DNA from: Ascarosepion bandense
Lineage: Eukaryota > Mollusca > Cephalopoda > Sepiida > Sepiidae
Direction: 5' to 3'
Assembly (NCBI GenBank): GCA_037127315.1
Contig: JBBBDQ010000330.1
Span: 7,858,501-7,922,500 of the forward strand
DNA length: 64,000 nt
In this document: piece after piece, positions 55,470-64,000 of the stretch
Numbering within the stretch: position 1 is the first letter of the stretch
Layout: the number at the start of each line of letters is the position of its first letter
Translations under genes and position numbers: made by a program
Notes under the pieces: generated by a model
Databases searched by the model: none
Seen by the model: only the letters and a program-made list of their open reading frames with translations
Told to the model about the DNA's origin: nothing

Positions 55470-55960
55470 TGTCTCTTCTTGATGCTCAGTATTAATTTCC
55501 TTTTCCTTTCCATCCTTTTCAAAACCTCATCATTGCTGATATGCTTAATCCATGATATCCGCAGCATCCTTCTGTAGAACCATATTTTAGTTGCTACAAG
55601 TTTTTCCTTCATCTTCGATGATATTGTCCAGCATTCACTGCCATATTGAAAAACAGACATCACACGGCAATCTAGTACTCTCTTTCTTTCTAGTGAAAGT
55701 TTCCTGTTTCTTAATACTTTACTCAACTTCTGGAATGCTTCCTTCGCCATGCTAATTCGCCTTCGGATCTCTGTGTCGCACTTTTCGTCTTCTCTATGTA
55801 AATTTTTGTACCTGCTTGATTTTAGTATCCCCCACCTGTATTTGGCATTTCTGCTGCCCTTTTTGCTGATGACCATGCATTCGGTTTTCTTGCAGTTTAT
55901 TTGTAGTCCTTTTTTGTCACTCTCTTCAGCTAAACCGTTATTCATCTGAAAAAGTTTCTT
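55470..55960 (-). mobile_element. RTE LINE fragment, best preserved RT C-terminal region
   Basis: An almost open frame reads LQINCKKTECMVISKK, then CDTEIRRRISMAKEAFQKL, VLDCRVMSVFQYGSECWTIS and IWFYRRMLRISWIKHISNDE. It shows the uninterrupted order of the family and serves as a reference for the copy split by the minisatellite. It fuses at about 55440 to an unrelated LINE fragment. Confidence 0.82.
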
Positions 55961-56045
55961 CTTAAAATGAATCCCGTCAGTAAATGTTATGGATCCCCAT
56001 TTTGATATTCACTGTAGAATTCTTAGTTGTAATTATTAACTTTTT

Positions 56046-56156
56046 TCTTTTAATCGTTTCACCCCAAGCAAGGCGGTACCGCCACTGATGCGCAGGGGGC
56101 TACATAAGAGCAAAAGCTTAGACAACAGGAGAGAGAAGAGAAAGACGAACCAGTTA

Positions 56157-56193
<37 letters not shown>

Positions 56194-56203
56194 TGACTGA
56201 GTG

Positions 56204-56258
<55 letters not shown>

Positions 56259-56325
56259 TGGAAACCCAGGTGTGAAGACAGTTGCAAAGGTAGAGAGAAA
56301 GGAAAAGAAAAAAGATTTTTACTTT
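56046..56325 (-). mobile_element. CR1-like LINE 3' end interrupted by microsatellites
   Basis: Begins with the reversed terminus (TTTAATCGTTTCACCCCAAG, then CGCCACTGATGCGCAGGG). It is split by (TG)n (56158-56191) and (GA)n (56209-56255) and resumes with the CCCAGGTGTGAAGACAGTTG segment that matches 12460 in reverse. Confidence 0.75.
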
Positions 56326-56439
56326 GTTTTCCTTTTGCATTCAGAAGGTTACTTCCGTTTATCCGTCCTTCATACTTAAAAAATAAAAAATACCCCATAC
56401 TGCTGGGATATTTACCCTTAATCATTGTCTTAGTTTATT

Positions 56440-57030
56440 ATTACTTAAAATTATTACAAAAAATGTATAATGAAATAGACGAAGGAATCATTAAAACAAA
56501 ACCAAGGGGAAAAGGAAGAATAAAGAAGAAATGATATTAGGAGAAAAAGAAAGAAAGAATGAAAGAAAGAATGAAAGGTAGATTAATTAAAGGGGAAATG
56601 AAGAAAGGAAAGAAAAAAAAACAAGAGGGTATGATAAAAGAAAAAGAAAGAAACTATGGAGAAAAGAAAGAAAGAATGACTAAAAAAGAAAAGCAAAGAG
56701 GAAGAAACAAAGAATGAAAGAAGAAAAAGAAGGCAGAAATTCGGAGACGAACAGAAGAGTAAAGAAGAAACTAATAAAGGTAAAAAGAAAGAAAGAAAAA
56801 AAAGAAAGAAACACTGGTGAAAAGGAAGAAAGGAAAATGAAAGACAGATAAAAAGAAAGGAAGACGGAAGAGAAGGAAGAAAGAAGCTATGATGAGAAGG
56901 AAGAAAGAAGGAAGAACTGATTAAAAAGAAAAGAAAACAAAAGAAAAGAATGAAAATTGTTAAAAGAGAAAAAAGGGAGAAGAAAAGAAATAATTAAAAG
57001 AAAAAAAACAAAGAAAAATATTAATCCCTT
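56440..57030. repeat. Purine-rich (GAAA/GGAA) degenerate tract
   Basis: About 590 bases of almost only A and G on the + strand with AAGAAAGAAAG units. No coding content. The following 57031-57679 is unassigned and contains a (TG)-rich stretch near 57600-57675. Confidence 0.85.
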
Positions 57031-57679
57031 GTCGATTTGTTGAACGACATATTTATTGAACTAAACAAGATGTCTGTAAATTTGGTTCATACAATGAAAC
57101 TCATAGAATCAAATAGCTAATATAATTAAGAGTTCCAAATACGTCTTCATGGTGCAACAGTAGCCTGTGTAACACCAGATGAAACGGGTGTGTGTTTAAA
57201 ATCACATTGGTGTTATAATGTACTTTTGTTAATACTTTCGTTTAAATTTTTTTATTTGAAGTCAAGAAGTCGCAATTATTCTATAAAGTATTCTGGTGAA
57301 AGATTTTTTGCGGTTGGTTTATGTTGAAGTCACATCGTAATCGCCAAATTGTTGCAGTCGTTATATGTTGTGATCTCGTCGGTGGTCGCCATATTGCGAC
57401 ATTGCTCCTTGTTTGATCAAAAACCATGGTAACAATAATTTGCACATGTCAATGACGGGTGTAAGGAAATGGAAGACACTTTCAAGAGGGCGATATTTTA
57501 TATTTTATTTTTAAATAACTAAGTGAAAAAAGAGAAGATACACAAGTGTGCATGTAAAAAAGGAAGACATTACAATCTAGGAATTGTGCGGATGAGACAA
57601 GTGAGTGTATGTCTGTGTGTGTGAGTGCATATGTGTGTAAGTATGTGCCTATGTATATATATGTGTGTGTGTGTTTATA

Positions 57680-59238
57680 TACACTCCCGATAAAAAATTT
57701 AAGACCACTTAAAAATCTTTAAAAAGAAATTTTTTTTTACAGATAGATTTTAAACTCCTCCCACTTAAGTTTACCAATACTACAATCTAAAAAGTTATGG
57801 AAACAAAAAGCTACATTCCAAACATTTTATTTAGAAATTTACATTTTTATAAAATGAGGCGATTTACACATGATCAAAATTATAAGACCAGAGACAAAAA
57901 TTCTACGAAATTGTACAAAAAGTGTATGAAAATATTTAACAACCAAATTTAATAATGAAATCTACGTCCACTGCTTTTGATGACTTCAAAAATTCTGTCG
58001 GGCATGCTAGAAATAAGCGTTTCCATTAAGGTGTGAGGGATGTTGCTCTAGCTTTGTGAAGATGGCTTCACAAAGTTAATTTTTTGTTGAGTATTGTTTG
58101 CCATTTCGATAAACATCTCTTGTCATCCATCCCCAAACATTTTCAATTGGGTTCAAGTCCGGTGAGCATGCAGGATGTCCCAAGAGATGGACCACATTTT
58201 CTTGTAGAAAGGTCAAGGTCCGTCTTGCAGCATGGATTGCAGCATTATCCTGTTGGAATAACCAGCCATCCCCACACAAACGATGGCCCTCCGCCATCAA
58301 AGATGCTTTTTGTAGTATATTAACACAACCAGCCGCTCTCTGACGACCCTGCATCACCCGGAGCTCCGTCGTCCCTCTGTAAGAAAAGGCGCCCTATACC
58401 ATTAGGGATCCTCCACCACTATGACGTGCAGAGAAAATTTCAGGAGGCATGTTTTTGTTATACCAATATTGTTGGAAGCCATCAGGACCATCGAGATTGA
58501 ATTTTTTCTCATCAGAAAACAGGACATTCTTCCACTTCTCAACGTCCCATGTTTGGTATTCACGACCAAACTTTAAGCGGTCCAACTTGTGACGTGGAAG
58601 CAGCCGAGGAATTTGTTTACGCTTTTTATTTACCATGCCTTTTTGTCTTAAGTGTCGTCTGATGGTTACGGGACTGCAATCAGCATCTGTGACTGCCTTA
58701 ATTTGACTAGAAGAAAGTCCCCCCTCTTTCATAACAACCCGTCTTATTCTCCTACTCAATGCAGGAGAAATTTTTTGGGGCCTACCAGAGGATTTGCTTT
58801 TCCATAAAGCTCACTGTTCTTTAGAAAGTTGCAAATCACAGTTTTACTGCAATTTACCTTAGCTGCGATCGCCCGTTCTGACAAATCTTGCTTATGGAAT
58901 TCTAGAATTCGAGCACGCTCAACTTTGGTAAGTTTGCTTGCTTAAGGCATGGTAACACCTTTACGCAGTGATTGCTAATCTCTAACTGAAATAAAAACAT
59001 TGGAATTACCATAGATCTAACAATTTATACCCCTGGTCTTATAATTTTGATCATGTGTAAATCGCCTCATTTTATAAAAATGTAAATTTCTAAATAAAAT
59101 GTTTGGAATGTAGCTTTTTGTTTCCATAACGTTTTAGATTGTAGTATTGGTAACCTTAAGTGGGAGGAGTTTAAAATGTATCCATAAAAAAAAATTCTTT
59201 TTAAAGATTTTTAAGTGGTCTTAAATTTTTGATCAGGA

Positions 59239-59242
<4 letters not shown>
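57680..59242 (-). mobile_element. Tc1-type transposon with about 210-bp terminal inverted repeats
   Basis: Inverted repeats 57680-57890 and 59034-59242 pair almost throughout (outer ends TACACTCCCGAT and its counterpart; inner ends ATTATAAGACCA and TGGTCTTATAAT). The element lies between TA-rich flanks, consistent with TA target duplication. It carries one transposase gene on the - strand. 1563 bases, a normal size for the group. Confidence 0.9.
58076..58950 (-). pseudogene. Tc1-type DD34E transposase, three lesions
   Basis: A cut-and-paste transposase that binds the terminal inverted repeats and moves the element to TA sites. The N-terminal helix-turn-helix region starts at 58950 with MP, then TAA as the third codon, followed by KLTKVERARILEFHKQDLSE. 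A frameshift lies at about 58795-58805 before [13 protein letters not shown]. The catalytic part has FSDEKKF (first Asp), a TGG to TAG change after GGGSLMV (58394-58396), QDNAAIH (second Asp), and SPDLNPIE with exactly 34 residues between the second Asp and the Glu. The triad is intact, but the gene has two stops and a shift. About 290 codons, short of the usual 340, because no spacer is seen at the C-terminus. Confidence 0.88.
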
Positions 59243-59282
<40 letters not shown>

Positions 59283-59516
59283 GCAAATGAAAATAAAATG
59301 TTTCTTTTGTTAATACTGCACAATAATAGGTGCATCAAATGAATTTATAAATATTTAATAATTACCTATATTGCAGTTTCATCAATGAAAGAATGAAGAA
59401 AATTTAGGGTGATTCTGACGATGTCATCTTTGCTTCCTTGCCTTGTAAATTTTTGCAAAATAATAACAACAAAAGAACCATTCTATTTTCATTTAGAATT
59501 ATCCTATCCTCCGGTA

Positions 59517-59566
<50 letters not shown>
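59243..59566. repeat. Hairpin MITE between two (TA)n tracts
   Basis: (TA)n at 59243-59279 and 59517-59566. Between them, AATTGCAAATGAAAATAAAA (59280) pairs imperfectly with CTATTTTCATTTAGAATTAT (59485). The end reads CCTCCGGTAGTA, like a Tc1-type terminus. Confidence 0.6.
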
Positions 59567-59567
<1 letters not shown>

Positions 59568-59785
59568 TGTGTATGTGTAGGTGTGTAAATAATGTTCAGT
59601 TGACTAAGGGTAAAGATATCCCCATGCCTGCAAGCAAGGTATCGGTGGGGTTCGATACTCCAGCATGCTGGGAAGAAAGAAGACAGTGATGACAAGAAGT
59701 GCCCCATTTTTATAGAAGCTTAATAGTTTTTAATTCAATTTTGTTAAATACAATCTGTTGTAAGACTTCGTCTTCTTCTTTTTCC

Positions 59786-59787
<2 letters not shown>

Positions 59788-59831
<44 letters not shown>

Positions 59832-59832
59832 T
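59788..59832. repeat. (TTA)n microsatellite
   Basis: About 15 units, directly before the RTE tail at 59851. Confidence 0.92.
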
Positions 59833-59848
59833 ATCTTATTATTATTAT

Positions 59849-60061
59849 ATGTACCGTGCCCGTTCAGGACGTTGGCAGTCATGGCTCTCCACAATTTTCT
59901 GTCCTTTGCAACTTTTAATAAATTTGGTCTTTTTGTTACTGATGTGAACCATCAATAATAAGACAAACGCCAATGTAGGTTTAGACATATATTAGACAAA
60001 ACAATACAACGATACAAGATATACACATAGAAAAGCTAAAAGAGAATAATGTATTTCATAC
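59849..60061 (-). repeat. Direct repeat copy 1 containing an RTE 3' tail
   Basis: The first 95 bases on the - strand match the RTE end (AKDRK-like, then AMTANVLNGHGT). The rest is non-coding. The whole block recurs at 60839-61063, where 12 extra bases are present after GTGAACC. Confidence 0.8.
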
Positions 60062-60303
60062 TATTTTTAGTATTTCTTACCAAGTGGATAATTCTAAATG
60101 AAAATAGAATGTTTTTTCTGCAATATAGGTAATTATTGAATATTTATAAATTCATTTGATGCACATGTTATTGTACAGTATTAACAAAAGAACCATTCTA
60201 TTTTCATTTACAATTATTCACTTGTCAATAAATACTAAAAATAGTATGAAATGCATCATTTTTTAAAACACTGGGTTGGCCTAATAATTATGGCCGGTAG
60301 TGT
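60050..60303. repeat. Fold-back MITE with Tc1/mariner-like end
   Basis: Arms 60050-60112 and about 60200-60265 are inverted copies (CATACTATTTTTAGTATTT). The loop (60113-60199) also matches 59290-59375 in reverse. The right end GGCCTAATAATTATGGCCGG, then TAGTG, resembles Tc1/mariner termini. Confidence 0.65.
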
Positions 60304-60838
60304 GGGTGTTTATTTTAGTTAACACGGTCTGGGGAGTAGGTAGGAAGGCGGTGACACACGGGGACAACTTCTGCCGCTTCTGATATCTCAGACCAATAGA
60401 TCAGGTTTTTCCATTTTTTCTCTTTTTTCTCTTTTTTTTTTTTTTTTACTATCTTTTTCCTACTCTCTCCCGCCTATCTTAACATCACGACGCGCGTCTG
60501 GTAACGTCAACAAGTGGCATCAGAACTATCCCGATTGGGAGTCTGTGTACGTTAACAGGCGGTTCAAAACTCCCAACAATCCCCATTGTGACCATTAATA
60601 TAAAGCTATGGCCGGAAATCTTCAACATTCAGTGTGTTGTGAACTGACTCCAGAAGTTTTCGTACATTCATTTATTTTATTCCATTTCGGTCAAGTGGGC
60701 GGCCGCTTATAGACTTTGTCGTTATGGTCATATTTTATAAAACACGAAACATTTTAGACAAAGATAAAACCACGCACCATTCACATCTATGGGTGTATCC
60801 CAATCATAGTGTCACATCGGCATCTAAGTATTTCACGG
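60304..60838. other. Spacer, unassigned
   Basis: Contains a T tract (60420-60447) and a GC-richer stretch at 60480-60720. Nothing recognised with confidence; an LTR-like junction was considered and rejected. Confidence 0.35.
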
Positions 60839-61063
60839 ATGTACCGTGCCCGTTCAGGACGTTGGCAGTCATGGCTCTCCACAATTTTCTGTCCTTTGCA
60901 GCTTTTAATAAATTTTGTCTTTTTGTTACTGATGTGAACCTAAATTAGGACCATCAATAATAAGACAAACGCCAATGTAGGTTTAGACATATATTAGACA
61001 AAACAATACAACGATACAAGATATACACATAGAAAAGCTAAAAGAGAATGATGTATTTCATAC
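60839..61063 (-). repeat. Direct repeat copy 2 containing an RTE 3' tail
   Basis: Second copy of 59849-60061, about 990 bases downstream, with few substitutions and a 12-base length difference. Confidence 0.8.
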
Positions 61064-61069
61064 ATAGCG

Positions 61070-61190
61070 GCTGGGAATGAGAAATCAGAGACCCGAGTTC
61101 GAATTTCAGTCGGTTTTGTTACATTCACACGAGCAAAAATACTTTTAGAAAAGATATGATACCCTATCCTTCCACAAGCTATGGGTTAAA
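61070..61190 (+). repeat. SINE family A head and body fragment, decayed
   Basis: GGAATGAGAAATCAGAGACC, the B box GAGTTCGAATTTC and the GCTATGGGTTAAATA body are present. The tail is absent. The following 61191-61789 is AT-rich and unassigned. Confidence 0.65.
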
Positions 61191-61789
61191 TAGTAGAACT
61201 TGTATCTTGAAAAATTATTATTATTTTAAAAAAATTGATAATGCAATATTCACTCACCAAAAAAAAACAAAAAAAAGAAAAAGAAAAAAATTCTTACAAT
61301 CTCAAATCTGGTTCAACTTTAAATAACACACAAAATGTTGATAAATCGTAAAAAAGCAAATTAATCAATCAATGTAAGTATTTCTGAATGAATTAATAGT
61401 TAAACTATTAGTTAATATATAACTGAGTGTCAATGATAGGCGGTCAAAACTTCGTAAAAACCAGGATTTATAAATCAGTGTTTCAAAGCAGAAAGTCGCT
61501 ATTTGGCTCAACACAATCTTCAGTTTCCACTTATTTGATCTCGTTTTGCAGTAAGCTATACTTATTAAATATATTGTAGAATGTCCGTCACAAATATTAG
61601 TCTGGGATGCATCTTGGTGAACGGGTTTTGAATTTCTGTGTAAGTAAATGAATATTGCAGCTGTCGACACCTTTGATTTCAATAAGATGCGATAATGAAT
61701 CATTTTTTTTTAATTAGGAGCAAGAAAATGACACCCTTATTTTAGACATGAAATTTGCAAACCATTTTCTATTTGCATCCAAATTTCTG

Positions 61790-62475
61790 AAAGAAAGAGA
61801 GAGAGAGAGACGATAACAGGAAGACTGAGATGAAGAGAGAAGAAGAAAGAGAAAGAGAGACTGGGTAAAAGGAAGAATGACATGAAGAGAGAGAAAGAAA
61901 GAGAGAGAGAGAGAGAGACTAGATAAAAGGAAAAATGAGATGAAGAGAGAGGAAGTAAGAGAGAGAGAGGCTGGGTAAAAAGAATAATGAGATAAAGAGA
62001 GAGTGTGAACGAGAGGGAGATATATAGAGAAAAGCAGGATCAGAAGAGAAAAAGAAGTGGGATAAGAAGAGGTAAGGCAAGAGACAAACAAAGGCAAAGG
62101 GAGTAAGTGGGAGTAAAAGAAAAGTGGGAGAAGAAGAGAAAAGACAAGAGAGTGAAGGAGAAGGATCGGGAGAGAGAATCGAGATCAAAAGAAGAAAACA
62201 AAAAGAAAAGAAAGAAAAAGAGAAATAAACAATTGCGATGAGAATAGAAAGGTGAAGAAAGAGAGAAAGAAGAGAGATAAATAGGAAAAAATAACGAAAT
62301 GTATGTTAATGTGAGTACGTAAGAAGAAAAGAAAGAAAAATACGTTATACCAGAGAGAGAGAGAGAGAGAGAGAGAGTGAGAGAGAGAGAGCGTGAGAAG
62401 TGGGGAGAGGGTAATATAGAGATAGAGAGAGAAAGGGAGAGAGTGATATAAGAAAAAGAAAAAGTATGTTCTGGC

Positions 62476-62525
<50 letters not shown>
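61790..62525. repeat. Purine-rich GA repeat region
   Basis: Degenerate GAGA/GAAA arrays with an internal unit near AGACTGGGTAAAAGGAAGAA (61858, 61917 and 61968, period about 55-60). Clean (GA)n tracts at 62350-62395 and 62478-62524. An A-rich run ends at 62631. Confidence 0.88.
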
Positions 62526-62526
<1 letters not shown>

Positions 62527-62814
62527 AAAAATTGTGTTAAGTTTTCCTATATCTAGTTGCCCAAACGAATGCAGGTAAAAAGTCACAAATATAAATACCA
62601 CAGGAAAAAAAAGAAAAAAAAAAAAAAAAAAGGAGACAGGACAATGTTAGCACAGCGGACAAAAATGCAAGAGGACAAAATACTCGCCTCTTATCCAGTC
62701 TCATAAATAAATAGAAACTTCTCAAGGAAATTTGAATGTCAAATTGGAATCTTCTTCAAAGTCGTATCTTATGAGATAATTGGACTTCCTAACATTGAAA
62801 TATATCGAATATCT

Positions 62815-63128
62815 ACCGTGTGAGTTGTGGTGCTGTGGATATCGGCCTGGAACAAGAAATGAGAGAACCGAGTTCGAATTCCAGTTGAATTCGTTGCATT
62901 CACTCCCATGCAAATACCATTGGGGTAAGTATTAATCAGTTTCTTCTCCCTCCAGCTATGGGTTAAATAATAGGACAGATTGAGTTTTCTAGCCTTGGTT
63001 GGCGACCAGTCTATCGCGGAAAGTAATGGCATCCTATTGCGGGAAAATCTTCTACCCAGTCAGTCATGTCTCGAAAGAGACATGATCACCCAAGCGTGTA
63101 TCACGTATGATACTTAACTCACTGACTG
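62815..63128 (+). repeat. SINE family A, full length
   Basis: Head GTGGTGCTGTGGATATCGG, B box GAGTTCGAATTCC, body and CTGACTGA tail. Confidence 0.87.
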
Positions 63129-63369
63129 ATCGTAACATTGTTAGAAAATATTCTTTTTTTACGACTGTGTTTGTATGCCTTCTGCATAGTTTGTTTATGT
63201 TTTGGCGCATAATTTAAAAAAAAATATTCACATAAACGAAGATCTTATAAGGTCTTATTGAACTCCCTAACTGTGAATTATATCGAATATGTTCCTGTAG
63301 CATCGTTAGAAAAGTTTTGAAAGGATGGATCAATTTACAATGAATTTCTGTTGAAAAGAGTTGATTTTC

Positions 63370-63490
63370 TAAGCACTGCTTAGATGTGGCACAAAGCCGA
63401 AAGTATGGGGCACCTAGTGAGTATCGAACTCACTACTCCGTTGTAATGGTTCTAGTAAGACAAGCTGGCCGGTCACTACACCACATCAAG
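63370..63490 (-). repeat. SINE family B
   Basis: The reverse complement shows the TGATGTGGTGTAGTG head, a GAGTTCGAT B box, and GCCACATCTAAGCAGTGCTT near the end. The following 63491-63954 has nothing recognised. Confidence 0.78.
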
Positions 63491-63954
63491 GTAGTCAATA
63501 TCTTTTTCAAAGAAAGAGGACCCATAAACTCATGAAGTACCCAACAGAAATCTTTATTACTGGCCAATTGTGACTTTTGTGACTTTCTTTCGAGCCAAAT
63601 CTGTGACTTTTTTCTATAACTAAAACTTGTGCAGTAGGTTACTCCGTTTTTAATTTGTCTCCTCCTCTTCTCTCCATCCCTGTGAGTGTTACTTTTGCTA
63701 GGCCTTTTTCCTTATTATGTGACTCCAAGATTTCATATTTTTCTTTCTGATTCTTATCAAAAGTAGTATTTTTACATTTGTTATTCTCCTTAAAATACCC
63801 TCGTCCTAAAAGAAAAACGATTTTTTCACGGAGGACAAAGAGTTAATTGAGGGCTTCAGACGCACAACGCTCAACAAATCAGACTAAGTGGTTGCTGTCG
63901 AGAAACTTTTCCCTAGGTGACATTTTTCATTCGTCTACGCCTTTGGGCGATTTG

Positions 63955-64000
63955 TCGGAGTGTAATGATTAACGAGCTAGGCTATAGAAGGCCATTACTA
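63955..64000 (+). repeat. SINE family B head, cut by the window end
   Basis: GTCGGAGTGTAATGATTAAC resembles the family B head. Sequence ends before the B box. Confidence 0.5.

Noticed and set aside
60304..60540. LTR junction with a Met-tRNA-like primer site (TGGCATCAGAAC near 60514)
   Set aside because: No second LTR, no polypurine tract and no gag or pol nearby. A 12-base resemblance is not enough.
62185..62601. Ser/Leu-rich open frames on the - strand through the GA tracts
   Set aside because: Low-complexity (TC)n translation with no domain. The same applies to 51561-51797 and 56059-56425.

Overview
The window is animal genomic DNA, most likely from a cephalopod and probably an octopus. 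Three things suggest this: many copies of a tRNA-derived SINE of the type described from octopus, abundant RTE- and CR1/jockey-like LINE debris, and intron-containing gene structure in a background saturated with microsatellites. There are no operons, ribosome binding sites, CRISPR arrays or free-standing tRNA genes. I recognise one host gene only: the 3' coding exon of FANCL, the Fanconi anaemia E3 ubiquitin ligase (1202-2050, + strand). Everything else that can be identified is transposons, their relics, satellites, or unassigned spacer.

Layout. 1-2.1 kb: a SINE and the FANCL terminal exon with its poly(A) signal. 2.1-19.9 kb: repeat-rich spacer holding three copies of a Helitron-like element, RTE and CR1-like LINE fragments, about a dozen SINEs of two families, and an AT-rich dispersed family. 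19.9-23.4 kb: an R4/Dong-like LINE (reverse transcriptase plus restriction-like endonuclease) directly behind a 5'-truncated copy of itself that sits in a (TAA)n tract. 23.8-24.7 kb: six tandem copies of a LINE 3' UTR segment. 24.8-41.9 kb: a nested structure. An RTE LINE on the - strand is split by a 44-bp minisatellite of about 100 copies (36006-40389), and a 10.5-kb Ty3/gypsy errantivirus-like provirus (25460-36005, - strand) lies in the edge of that array. 43-44.2 kb: a Tc1 relic and fold-back elements. 44.5-47.7 kb: a satellite of about 92 bp with a duplicated higher-order block of about 1.01 kb. 49-57 kb: simple repeats, LINE relics and a fourth Helitron. 57.7-59.2 kb: a complete-looking Tc1-type DD34E transposon with long terminal inverted repeats. 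59.2-64 kb: hairpin repeats, duplicated LINE tails, purine tracts and SINEs.

The provirus carries gag, a pro-RT-RNaseH-IN pol, and an env-like gene with a signal peptide, a furin-type site and a membrane anchor. Both LTRs, a 5-bp target duplication, a tRNA-His-like primer site and a polypurine tract are visible. All of its genes are broken, and the integrase also lacks a catalytic glutamate. The nesting gives a relative order: the RTE insertion came first, then expansion of a 44-bp unit derived from its RT coding sequence, then insertion of the provirus into that array. Similarly, the AT-rich family is older than the SINE that interrupts it at 18799-19300.
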